Part shown: one piece after another, positions 44,109 through 52,435 of the stretch
Layout: every line of letters begins with the position of its first letter
Position numbering within the stretch: position 1 is the first letter of the stretch
From: an uncultured Lachnoclostridium sp.
GTDB taxonomy: Bacteria > Bacillota > Clostridia > Lachnospirales > Lachnospiraceae
Direction of reading: 5' to 3'
DNA length: 64,000 nt
Assembly: GCA_946499505.1 (NCBI GenBank)
Contig: CAMMSL010000006.1
Coordinates: 1-64,000 of the forward strand
The notes under the pieces: model-generated
The model's input: only the letters and a program-made list of their open reading frames with translations
What the model was told of the DNA's origin: nothing
The model's database searches: none
Translations under genes and position numbers: made by a program

Positions 44109-46418
44109 ATGGAAAGAAAAAATATCAAAGAACTGATTTCGCAGATGACCTTAGAAGAGAAAGCCAGTCTGTGCTCAGGACTGGACTTCTGGCACACCAA
44201 AGGTGTGGAGCGCCTGGGCGTTCCATCGGAAATGGTATGCGATGGTCCTCACGGCCTGAGAAAACAGGATGATGCGGCGGATCATCTCGGGATCAATGAC
44301 AGCATCAAAGCAATATGCTTCCCGGCAGGCTGCGCAACAGCTTCCAGCTTCAACCGTGATCTGGCAAGGAAACTGGGAGAGACACTGGGGGAAGAATGCC
44401 AGGCGGAAAATGTAAGTACCATCCTCGGCCCTGCTATGAATATCAAACGTTCTCCGCTCTGCGGACGGAATTTTGAATATTATTCTGAGGATCCTTATGT
44501 ATCCACAGAGATGGCAGGAGCCCTGGTACATGGTGTGCAGAGCAGGCATGTGGGAACCAGCCCGAAGCACTTTATGGCAAACAACCAGGAGTATCATAGG
44601 ATGACCAGCTCTTCTGAAATGGACGAGCGCACCATGAGAGAAATCTATCTGGCATCCTTTGAGGGAATGGTAAAGAAAGAAAAGCCATGGACGATCATGA
44701 ATTCCTACAATAAGCTGAATGGAACCTATCTCTGTGAAAATAAAGAAATCCTGACAGATATCCTCCGTAAAGAATGGGGGTTTGACGGTTATGTCATGAC
44801 AGACTGGGGCGCAATGGATGACAGGATCGAAGCGCTAAAGGCGGGATGCAATTTGGAGATGCCGTCATGCGGCGGAGTCACAGACGCAGAGATCGTGGCG
44901 GCGGTACAGGAAGGAACTCTGGATGAGGCGGTTCTGGATCAGCGCTGCGAAGAGTTTCTGAACATTATTTTACAGTATGAAGAGAATCGTGATAAAGATG
45001 CGGTATTTCAGTATGAGCGTGACCATGAGATTGCAAGACAGATCGAAGAGGAGTGTATCGTTCTCCTGAAAAATGAAGGAGGAATCCTTCCTTTGTCTCC
45101 GGATAAGAATGTGGCCTTTGTCGGAAAATATGCGAAGGCTCCAAGATATCAGGGAGGCGGAAGCTCCCATATCAATAGCTATAAGGTAGAGTCAGCGCTG
45201 GATGCGGTAGAGTTTGCCCAAAATGTGTGCAAAGAAAGGATTGTATTCGCACAGGGCTATGATGATAAGGAAGACAAGATAGACGAGGAACTTTGTGCAG
45301 AGGCTGTAGAAAAAGCACATAATGCGGATGTGGCAGTTATCTTTGCCGGACTGCCGGATAATTTTGAATCTGAGGGCTATGACCGGACGCATATGCGGAT
45401 GCCCCAGTGTCAGATCACGTTAATAGAAGAAATCGCAAAAGTCCAGCCCAATACAATTATAGTACTTCATAATGGAGCGCCTGTTGAAATGCCGTGGATC
45501 GACAAAGTAAAAGCTGTAGTGGAAGTCTATCTCGGAGGTCAGGCTGTAGGCGGAGCCACCGTCAATGTTCTTTACGGAAATACAAATCCCAGCGGACATC
45601 TTGCAGAGACATTCCCGCTCAGAGTGCAGGACACTCCCTGCTATCTGACCTATGGAGGAGAACATGACAGATCTGTTTATTCCGAAGGCGTTTTTGTCGG
45701 GTACCGGTATTATACTTCCAAAGACATGAACGTTCTCTTCCCGTTTGGCCACGGGCTTTCATATACAACATTTTCTTATGACAATCTTACGGTAGAACGG
45801 GAGAGAATCCGGGAAAGTGAAAAACTGAGAGTATCTGTGGATGTAACGAATACAGGAGAGCGGTTTGGAAAAGAAGTGATTCAGCTTTATGTTGCGCCAA
45901 AAGGCGGTACGGTTATCCGGCCGGTACGGGAACTGCGTGCTTTTGATAAGATCGGGCTCGCTCCGGGGGAAACCAAGACTGTTACGTTCCTGCTGAATGG
46001 CAGAGCGTATGCATACTGGAGCACAGAGATCCATGGCTGGCATGTGGAGAGCGGAGAATATGAGATTCAGATCGGAAAAAACGCACAGGATATCGTCCTT
46101 TCTAAAACCGTATATGTAGAATCAGAACATATGATTCCCAAAGTTTTTACACTGAACTCTACAATGGGAGAGATCATGGCGGACGCTAAAGGAAAAGCTG
46201 TTTTTGAGCGGGCCATGAGTGAGATGGCAGGAGCGGATGCGCAGGAAATGGAGAACCAGTCATTAGAGGGAGACGGAGAGGCAATCAGTGCGGAGATGAT
46301 GGCGGCCATGATGGAAGCGATGCCGCTAAGACAGCTGATCAGCTTTGTGCCGGGCGTTACGAAAGAGGCCCTAATATCTCTGGTGAAGGTTTTGAATGAA
46401 AATACCGGATGCGAGTAA
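44109..46418 (+). CDS. bglX-like: GH3 beta-glucosidase with C-terminal helical module
   Basis: A 769-residue family 3 enzyme, cytoplasmic, in the normal order: barrel, alpha/beta sandwich, FnIII-like domain. Visible motifs are MVCDGPHGLRKQ, LGPAMNIKRSPLCGRNFEYYSEDPY, SPKHFMANNQEYHR and the nucleophile in YVMTDWGAMD (Asp232). VLLKNEGGILPLS and FGHGLSYTTFSYDNLTV follow. After the FnIII domain, at residue ~680, an extra ~90-residue helical module begins FTLNSTMGEIMADAKG, sharing its opening with the tail of the GH78 enzyme. Motifs fit beta-glucosidases. It is the last gene of the hydrolase locus; no clear terminator is seen in the 124 bases to the convergent LysR gene. Confidence 0.93.
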   Translation: MERKNIKELISQMTLEEKASLCSGLDFWHTKGVERLGVPSEMVCDGPHGLRKQDDAADHLGINDSIKAICFPAGCATASSFNRDLARKLGETLGEECQAENVSTILGPAMNIKRSPLCGRNFEYYSEDPYVSTEMAGALVHGVQSRHVGTSPKHFMANNQEYHRMTSSSEMDERTMREIYLASFEGMVKKEKPWTIMNSYNKLNGTYLCENKEILTDILRKEWGFDGYVMTDWGAMDDRIEALKAGCNLEMPSCGGVTDAEIVAAVQEGTLDEAVLDQRCEEFLNIILQYEENRDKDAVFQYERDHEIARQIEEECIVLLKNEGGILPLSPDKNVAFVGKYAKAPRYQGGGSSHINSYKVESALDAVEFAQNVCKERIVFAQGYDDKEDKIDEELCAEAVEKAHNADVAVIFAGLPDNFESEGYDRTHMRMPQCQITLIEEIAKVQPNTIIVLHNGAPVEMPWIDKVKAVVEVYLGGQAVGGATVNVLYGNTNPSGHLAETFPLRVQDTPCYLTYGGEHDRSVYSEGVFVGYRYYTSKDMNVLFPFGHGLSYTTFSYDNLTVERERIRESEKLRVSVDVTNTGERFGKEVIQLYVAPKGGTVIRPVRELRAFDKIGLAPGETKTVTFLLNGRAYAYWSTEIHGWHVESGEYEIQIGKNAQDIVLSKTVYVESEHMIPKVFTLNSTMGEIMADAKGKAVFERAMSEMAGADAQEMENQSLEGDGEAISAEMMAAMMEAMPLRQLISFVPGVTKEALISLVKVLNENTGCE

Positions 46419-46542
46419 ATATTATGTGTGCTTGGTTATCAGAAAGCCGTTGCTCTATAGAATTACCTGTTCAAAATAGACTGTTTATAGTATAATAAAG
46501 CGATGACTATCAAAACTGAGAGGATAAATCAATGATTAAAGA

Positions 46543-47436
46543 TCAAACGTTCTCTGTATCCTCTGCGCCGTCTTTCATATACTGAGAGATCAGGGTCAGG
46601 AACCTTTTTAATACCGGCTGATCGTGTTTATGCTGGCAGTACACCCCGAATGAGATCCGGGGAAGATTGGTGATCGGGATATAACGCAGTTCCGGATCTC
46701 TGGCGGGAGCAATATTCGGATATAAAGTATAACCCAGCTGTGCCTTTGCAAGAGCAAAGGCACTTTCTATATTTTCGGCAAAGAATCTCTGTTCCGGCAG
46801 CAGATTCACAAGGATGCTGTTCTGCATCGTAAAGATCGAATCCGGGATCTGGCGCGGAGAACAGGCAATAAAATTTCCCGTCAGCTGGTTTTTTGTAAGC
46901 GACTCATATTTTGACAGTGGATGTTCCGGAGAACAGACACATGCTACCGGAGCGGAGCAGAGCTCTTTGAAAAACAGCGGAGACATTCTCTGGTCATCTT
47001 TAATGCCAAGCGCTGCGTGGATCTGGTTGTTTTCGATGAGACTTAAAAGCGAGGGAAAAGGAACCAGATGGATATTTGGCCGTAACAGCGGAAATTCGTC
47101 TGAAAGTTTTTTTAATATGGGCGGAAAGAGCTTCAGTTCCATATAGTTATGGCATCCCAGTTCCAGAGAAATAAAATGCTCATGGCTGCCCAGACGCTGC
47201 TTTGCGGTCATTGCAGTCTTTAAGATAAGCTGTGCATCCGGCAGAAACAGACCTCCTTCATGGGTGAGGGTAACGCTTTTGCTTGTACGGTTAAACAGTT
47301 TCACACCCAGTTCTTCTTCCAGAGTCTGGATCTGATGGCTGACCGCCGGCTGTGTGATCTTAAGCTCCCGGGAGGCTTTTGAAAAATTCAGGTATTCCGC
47401 TACTGCGATAAAACATTCCAGTTGTATGGTATTCAT
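46543..47436 (-). CDS. LysR-family regulator
   Basis: A 297-residue LysR protein. The start at 47436 gives the canonical MNTIQLECFIAVAEYLNFSKASREL and has AAGGGA upstream. The recognition helix lies in LKITQPAVSHQIQTLEEELG, the wing in LFNRTSKSVTLT, and the co-inducer domain spans residues ~90-290. It is convergent with the hydrolase operon and divergent from the MarR/ABC exporter operon. The intergene holds a TTGAAT-TTCAC-ATTCAA dyad that could be its operator. Its target is unclear: it could act on itself or on the exporter. Confidence 0.85.
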   Translation of the reverse strand: MNTIQLECFIAVAEYLNFSKASRELKITQPAVSHQIQTLEEELGVKLFNRTSKSVTLTHEGGLFLPDAQLILKTAMTAKQRLGSHEHFISLELGCHNYMELKLFPPILKKLSDEFPLLRPNIHLVPFPSLLSLIENNQIHAALGIKDDQRMSPLFFKELCSAPVACVCSPEHPLSKYESLTKNQLTGNFIACSPRQIPDSIFTMQNSILVNLLPEQRFFAENIESAFALAKAQLGYTLYPNIAPARDPELRYIPITNLPRISFGVYCQHKHDQPVLKRFLTLISQYMKDGAEDTENV

Positions 47437-47509
47437 AAAATATTTCCCTTCAAGATAATACAAAATAATAATTGATAACTATAAAAGATGTTTATTGATT
47501 ATAGCACTT

Positions 47510-47526
47510 TTGAATTTCACATTCAA
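47510..47526. promoter_or_regulatory. Dyad between LysR and MarR/ABC operons
   Basis: A perfect 6-bp inverted repeat, TTGAAT-TTCAC-ATTCAA, lies midway in the 196-bp divergent region. It is a plausible regulator site; which protein binds is unknown. Confidence 0.4.
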
Positions 47527-47632
47527 TGAATTCTGAGCTAAAATCTCTAATGGACAGAAAATAAGGATACGAACTGTTCGGTTAAAAACAATTATGGAAA
47601 GATTACAGAATCACAGGAGGTGCTCACAGGGA

Positions 47633-48151
47633 ATGGAAGAAAGTATCAGAACAGAAGAGCTGCTTTTCAGGATCAAGAAGATCGGACTGAATCTGGCAGC
47701 GCTGATGGAACTGAATTTAAAGAATGAGAGTATAACCGGTGTACAGGTCTATTTTCTGGTCTATATCCTGAGACATCATCCCAATGGAACATACCTGACG
47801 GAGTTATGCCGTGAAATAGGGGTGTCAAAGCCAACGCTGTCTGCGTTGATCAAAAAAATGAGGGAAAAAGGTTATCTTTATTTTCTTGCTGACCCGGACG
47901 ATGTCCGGAAAAAGAAAGTGCTTCCTACGGCGAAATTGATCGCTGAGGGTGATAAGTTCATGGAAAAGGCAGATCAGATGGAGTCAGAGATCTGCAGTGC
48001 ACTCGACCGGAAGGAACAGACACAGCTCTGGAATCTGGAACAGAAACTTATCAATCAGCTCGCCAGAATGGAACACGATGATAATAATGAAAAAACAGAC
48101 AGGAGGTTTATCTACAGTGAGAAAAGTATTACAACAACTGGGAAAGTATAA
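47633..48151 (+). CDS. MarR-family regulator of the ABC exporter
   Basis: A 172-residue winged-helix regulator. The start at 47633 has AGGAGG 12 bases before; an upstream ATG at 47594 has no site. The DNA-binding core reads LTELCREIGVSKPTLSALIKKMREKGYLYFLADPDDVRKKKVLPT, the helix-turn-helix plus wing, at residues ~70-115, flanked by dimerisation helices. It heads an operon with two ABC half-transporters; its 3' end overlaps the first one by 35 bases. By analogy such MarR proteins repress their exporter and release on drug binding. Confidence 0.87.
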   Translation: MEESIRTEELLFRIKKIGLNLAALMELNLKNESITGVQVYFLVYILRHHPNGTYLTELCREIGVSKPTLSALIKKMREKGYLYFLADPDDVRKKKVLPTAKLIAEGDKFMEKADQMESEICSALDRKEQTQLWNLEQKLINQLARMEHDDNNEKTDRRFIYSEKSITTTGKV

Positions 48152-49856
48152 GCGGGACACCTTTCTCTGCATAGGTCTGACCGCCCTTGAAGTAATTATG
48201 GAAATACTGATGCCCTTTGTCACCGCGATCATTATTGACCGGGGACTTGAAGCGAGCAACCTTCCGGTTGTATACCGCTATGGAGCCCTCATGGTGCTTA
48301 TGGCATTTTTAAGTCTTGCTTTCGGTGCATTTGCAGGAAAGAACGCCGCAAGCGCCGCATCAGGGCTTTCGGCAAATCTGCGTGAAGCGATTTATGCGAA
48401 TATCCAGACATTTTCATTTTCAAATATTGATAAATTCAGTGTACCCGGTCTGGTCACACGTATGACGACAGATATCACAAACGTGCAGAACGCGTACATG
48501 ATGATCATCCGTGTGGCGGTCCGTGCGCCGCTGAACCTGATCTTCAGTTTCGCAATGTGCCTGATCATCAGCCCGCACTTAAGCGCAATGTTCCTGATCG
48601 CCGTTGTATTCCTTGTGATCGTGATCGGTTCGATCATGGTGGTGACACTGAAGATATTCAGACAGGTATTCCGCAGATACGATGACTTAAATGCCAGCGT
48701 ACAGGAAAATGTTACTGCGATTCGCGTTGTAAAGGCATTTGTACGTGAGGATTACGAGAATGTGAAGTTCTCCAAAGCCTCAAAGATGCTCTATGACCTT
48801 TCCGTTAAGGCCGAGGGCCTGCTGGCGTTTAACAACCCGGCCATGATGGTGGCAGTTTATTTCTGTATTATATCGGTTTCATGGTTCGGCGCCAAGTTTA
48901 TCGTCGGCGGTTCACTGACGACCGGTGACCTGACCAGCCTGTTCAGTTATATTATGGCACTGCTGATGAGCCTGATGATGCTCTCCATGGTTGTCGTTAT
49001 GATCAGTATGTCTATGGCAAGTATCCGCCGTATCAGCGGGGTGCTGAATGAGAAAGCAGACCTGACAGATCCGGAGAATCCGGTTATGACAGTGGCTGAC
49101 GGAAGCATTGATTTCAACCATGTGAATTTCTCATACAAACACGGAAGCGGCAAAAACTCCCTTTCCGATATTGATCTTCATATTAAGAGCGGCGAGACCA
49201 TCGGCGTCATCGGCGGCACCGGTTCGGGAAAGAGCAGTCTGGTCAACCTGATCTGCCGGCTCTACGATGTGGATGAAGGAAGTGTCTGTGTGGGCGGTGT
49301 GGACGTCCGCAGATATGATACGGAAGTCCTGAGAAATCAGGTGTCCGTAGTGCTTCAGAAGAACACACTGTTCTCCGGTACGATCCTTGACAATTTGCGC
49401 TGGGGAAATCCGGACGCCACAGAAGAGGAATGTATCGAGGCGTGCAAGGCTGCCTGTGCCGATGAATTTATCGACCGGATGCCGGACGGTTATGAGACAA
49501 GGATCGAGCGTGGCGGTTCCAATGTATCGGGCGGTCAGAAACAGCGCCTGTGTATTGCCCGCGCCCTGCTTAAGAAGCCGAAAGTCCTGATCCTTGATGA
49601 TTCTACAAGTGCCGTGGATACGGCTACAGATGCAAGCATCCGCGCCGCATTTGCAAAGAAGATCCCGGGAACGACAAAGATCATCATTGCACAGCGTGTC
49701 TCCAGTGTTGAGTCCGCTGACCGGATCCTTGTGCTGGATGATGGAAAGATCGACGCATTTGATACTCATGAGAATCTGCTTAAGAATAATGCGATCTATC
49801 AGGATATCTATAACTCACAGCTGGAAGGCAGCGGTGACTTTGACCAGCCGGCATGA
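48117..49856 (+). CDS. ABC exporter half-transporter with degenerate ATP site
   Basis: A 579-residue fused membrane-ATPase protein of the multidrug exporter type. The GTG at 48117 is chosen for AGGAGG 10 bases upstream and the natural opening MRKVLQQLGKYKRDTF. Six helices occupy residues ~15-310. The ATPase shows Walker A GGTGSGKSS near residue 369, a Q-loop VLQKNTLFSG, and the signature VSGGQKQRL. Walker B is ILDDSTSAVD, with Asp in place of the catalytic Glu. That marks the degenerate half of a heterodimeric exporter (TM287/BmrC-like), the other half being the next gene, which has a full Walker B. Probable function: export of drugs or lipophilic compounds. Confidence 0.9.
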   Translation: MRKVLQQLGKYKRDTFLCIGLTALEVIMEILMPFVTAIIIDRGLEASNLPVVYRYGALMVLMAFLSLAFGAFAGKNAASAASGLSANLREAIYANIQTFSFSNIDKFSVPGLVTRMTTDITNVQNAYMMIIRVAVRAPLNLIFSFAMCLIISPHLSAMFLIAVVFLVIVIGSIMVVTLKIFRQVFRRYDDLNASVQENVTAIRVVKAFVREDYENVKFSKASKMLYDLSVKAEGLLAFNNPAMMVAVYFCIISVSWFGAKFIVGGSLTTGDLTSLFSYIMALLMSLMMLSMVVVMISMSMASIRRISGVLNEKADLTDPENPVMTVADGSIDFNHVNFSYKHGSGKNSLSDIDLHIKSGETIGVIGGTGSGKSSLVNLICRLYDVDEGSVCVGGVDVRRYDTEVLRNQVSVVLQKNTLFSGTILDNLRWGNPDATEEECIEACKAACADEFIDRMPDGYETRIERGGSNVSGGQKQRLCIARALLKKPKVLILDDSTSAVDTATDASIRAAFAKKIPGTTKIIIAQRVSSVESADRILVLDDGKIDAFDTHENLLKNNAIYQDIYNSQLEGSGDFDQPA

Positions 49857-49897
49857 TCCGGACAACATAAAAACATGGAAAGGAGAACAACTGATCT

Positions 49898-51796
49898 ATG
49901 AACGAACAACAGAATGAGAAGAAATCAGGAGGCCGGGTCAATACAGCTACAAAGCTTATAAGCCGTGTCATCCGGTATATGCTCCATTATTATAAATATC
50001 CGTTTATACTTGTTATTGTCTGTATCCTGATCACTGCCATCGCGACAGTAGTCGGGGCAACATTCCCCCAGACGCTGGTGGATGATTACATTACTCCGAT
50101 GCTGAAGAACGGCACCGATGATTTCAGCGGCCTTGCTTCGGATCTGATCCGGCTGGCATGTATCATGGGAGTGGGCGTTATCACTGCATTTTCCTATAAC
50201 CGTATCATGGTCAATGTCAGTCAGGGAACAATGCGCCATTTAAGAGACGACCTGTTCCGCAGGATGGAATCTCTGCCGATCAAATATTTTGATACCCATG
50301 CCCACGGAGATATCATGTCCGTGTACACAAACGATGTGGATACGCTCAGACAGCTGTTGAGCCAGAGTATTCCGCAGATCATTAACTCAGTCATCACGAT
50401 GGCGGCCACACTGATCACGATGATCATCCTGAACCCGGCGCTTACGGTGATCTCCATACTGACTGCAGTAGTCATGCTGTTTGTCACATCCAATTTCTCC
50501 AAACTGTCCGGCAGATATTATATCCGCCAGCAGATCGATCTGGGTGCTGTGGACGGCTTTATCGAGGAAATGCTGGACGGACAGAAAGTGGTAAAGGTTT
50601 TCTGCCATGAAGAGGCTGCAATGAGAGATTTCCACGAAGTGAATGAGAAGCTGAGAAACAGTACGAACAAGGCAAACCGTTATGCGAACCTGCTGATGCC
50701 GATCAATGCCAATATCGGCTGGATCAGTTACGCGCTGGTCGCGATCGTGGGAGCTGTCCTTGGCATCAACGATCTGGCAGGAGTTACCATCGGTACAGTG
50801 GTTACGTTTGTCGGCCTGAATAAGAGCTTTACAAACCCGATCACGCAGGTCAGCCAGCAGATCAACTTCGTTGTCAACGCCGCAGCCGGTGCACAGCGTG
50901 TATTCGATCTGATGGATCAGGAACCGGAAAAAGACGAAGGATATGTAGAACTTGTCAATGCCGTGGAAGACGAGAACGGCAATCTGACGGAGTCGCCGGT
51001 CAGGACGAATATCTGGGCATGGAAACATCCTCACAAAGCAGAAGGAACGGTCACCTATACAAAACAGGAAGGCGCAGTTGTACTTGACGATGTAGACTTC
51101 GGTTATGACGAGAATAAGATCGTGCTTCACAATATCAGCCTGTATGCGAAACCGGGACAGAAGATAGCCTTTGTCGGCGCAACAGGAGCAGGAAAGACGA
51201 CGATCACCAACCTGATCAACCGTTTCTACGATATCGCAGACGGCAAGATCCGTTACGACGGTATCAATATCAATAAGATCAAGAAGCCGGATCTGAGAAG
51301 ATCTCTGGGCATGGTGCTTCAGGATACCCACCTGTTTACAGGAACTGTGATGGATAATATCCGTTACGGCAAGCTGGACGCAACCGATGAGGACTGCATC
51401 AAAGCCGCGAAACTGGCCAACGCGGACGGTTTTATCCGCCGTCTGCCGGACGGATACGATACGATGCTCACGGGAGACGGAGCAAACTTAAGTCAGGGCC
51501 AGAGACAGCTTCTTGCCATTGCACGTGCTGCGGTTGCGGATCCGCCGGCGCTGATCCTCGACGAGGCGACGTCATCCATTGATACACGTACTGAGAAACT
51601 GGTTCAGGCAGGTATGGACGCACTTATGAAAGGACGTACTACATTTGTCATCGCCCACCGTCTGTCTACAGTCAAGAACTCCGACTGTATCATGGTCATG
51701 GAGCAGGGACGTATCATCGAGAGAGGAACCCACGATGAGCTGATCGCTGCGAAAGGAAAGTATTATCAGCTGTATACAGGAAATTTTGCTGCATAG
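49898..51796 (+). CDS. ABC exporter half-transporter with canonical ATP site
   Basis: A 632-residue partner of the preceding half-transporter. The N-terminal ~25 residues are polar, followed by six membrane helices to ~residue 340. A ~60-residue insertion (EDENGNLTESPVRTNIWAWK...) joins to the ATPase, as in other TM288/BmrD-type proteins. The ATPase has Walker A GATGAGKTTITNL, Q-loop VLQDTHLFTG, signature LSQGQRQLL, a full Walker B LILDEATSSID and the switch His in IAHRLST. LSQGQ beside a DE Walker B is typical of the competent half. A strong terminator follows, closing a three-gene operon. Confidence 0.92.
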   Translation: MNEQQNEKKSGGRVNTATKLISRVIRYMLHYYKYPFILVIVCILITAIATVVGATFPQTLVDDYITPMLKNGTDDFSGLASDLIRLACIMGVGVITAFSYNRIMVNVSQGTMRHLRDDLFRRMESLPIKYFDTHAHGDIMSVYTNDVDTLRQLLSQSIPQIINSVITMAATLITMIILNPALTVISILTAVVMLFVTSNFSKLSGRYYIRQQIDLGAVDGFIEEMLDGQKVVKVFCHEEAAMRDFHEVNEKLRNSTNKANRYANLLMPINANIGWISYALVAIVGAVLGINDLAGVTIGTVVTFVGLNKSFTNPITQVSQQINFVVNAAAGAQRVFDLMDQEPEKDEGYVELVNAVEDENGNLTESPVRTNIWAWKHPHKAEGTVTYTKQEGAVVLDDVDFGYDENKIVLHNISLYAKPGQKIAFVGATGAGKTTITNLINRFYDIADGKIRYDGININKIKKPDLRRSLGMVLQDTHLFTGTVMDNIRYGKLDATDEDCIKAAKLANADGFIRRLPDGYDTMLTGDGANLSQGQRQLLAIARAAVADPPALILDEATSSIDTRTEKLVQAGMDALMKGRTTFVIAHRLSTVKNSDCIMVMEQGRIIERGTHDELIAAKGKYYQLYTGNFAA

Positions 51797-51815
51797 GAAA
51801 CAGAATAAATAACAT

Positions 51816-51872
51816 CTGCCGGGACAGAGGAAGACCAATGTAAGGTGGTGCCTGTGTCCCGGCAGTTTTCTT
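51816..51872 (+). terminator. Intrinsic terminator after the ABC exporter operon
   Basis: An 11-bp GC-rich stem (CTGCCGGGACA / TGTCCCGGCAG) with a long internal loop is followed by TTTTCTTT. Confidence 0.8.
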
Positions 51873-51882
51873 TCCGGCTCTA

Positions 51883-51961
51883 TTGACAATATCGCTTATC
51901 GTACTATAATGTTTTATTGGAAAAGGTTTACAAAGAAACTGTTTATATAGAAACGGTTATC
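51883..51961 (+). promoter_or_regulatory. Promoter and direct-repeat operator of the MarR/MATE operon
   Basis: Consensus TTGACA at 51883-51888 and TATAAT at 51905-51910 are spaced 16 bp. Just downstream are two repeats, AGAAACTGTTTAT (51934-51946) and AGAAACGGTTATC (51949-51961), 15 bp apart. They are well placed for a repressor such as the MarR protein encoded next. Confidence 0.65.
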
Positions 51962-51985
51962 AAAAAAACTAAAAGGAGCACGGAA

Positions 51986-52435
51986 ATGAAAAGGACGACA
52001 GAATTATTCACAGGGTTTCGGAGTCTGTTCCGGCTGTATGATAAGCTGTTAAAGAAAGTATGTATGGAACACGACCTTACGGTGATCGAGGCTGATATTA
52101 TCAGCTTTCTTCAGAATAATCCGGGTAAAGATACGGCGGCGGATATTGTGGAACTGCGCATGCTGTCCAAAGGAGCGGTGTCCAAAGGGGTGGATTCCCT
52201 GATCCGGAAATCACTACTGGAGCGGATCCCCGATACAGAAGACAGGAGGAAGATCCATCTGAAGCTCATGCCCAAGGCAGGACCTGTAACGGCTGCAGTC
52301 AGTGAGGTGAGAGATGAATTTCTGGCAGCAGTTCTGGAAGGCTTTACAAGGGAAGAGCTGGAGATGCAGGACCGGTTTATGCGCAGGTTGTTTGATAATA
52401 CAAAAAAGGCAATGGAAGGAAGGAAATGGTCATGA
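51986..52435 (+). CDS. MarR-family regulator of the MATE operon
   Basis: A 149-residue winged-helix regulator. The ATG at 51986 follows AAGGAG. The helix-turn-helix reads DTAADIVELRMLSKGAVSKGVDSLIRKSLLERIPDTEDRRKIHL, residues ~45-90, with the DxRxxxL wing typical of MarR. The last bases overlap the MATE gene start (ATGA). Repeats just upstream are its likely operator. It probably represses the operon until a toxic compound binds. Confidence 0.87.
   Translation: MKRTTELFTGFRSLFRLYDKLLKKVCMEHDLTVIEADIISFLQNNPGKDTAADIVELRMLSKGAVSKGVDSLIRKSLLERIPDTEDRRKIHLKLMPKAGPVTAAVSEVRDEFLAAVLEGFTREELEMQDRFMRRLFDNTKKAMEGRKWS

Noticed and set aside
47949-48116. N-terminal extension of the first ABC half-transporter
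   Set aside because: It overlaps the MarR gene in another frame and has no ribosome binding site; GTG 48117 has AGGAGG.
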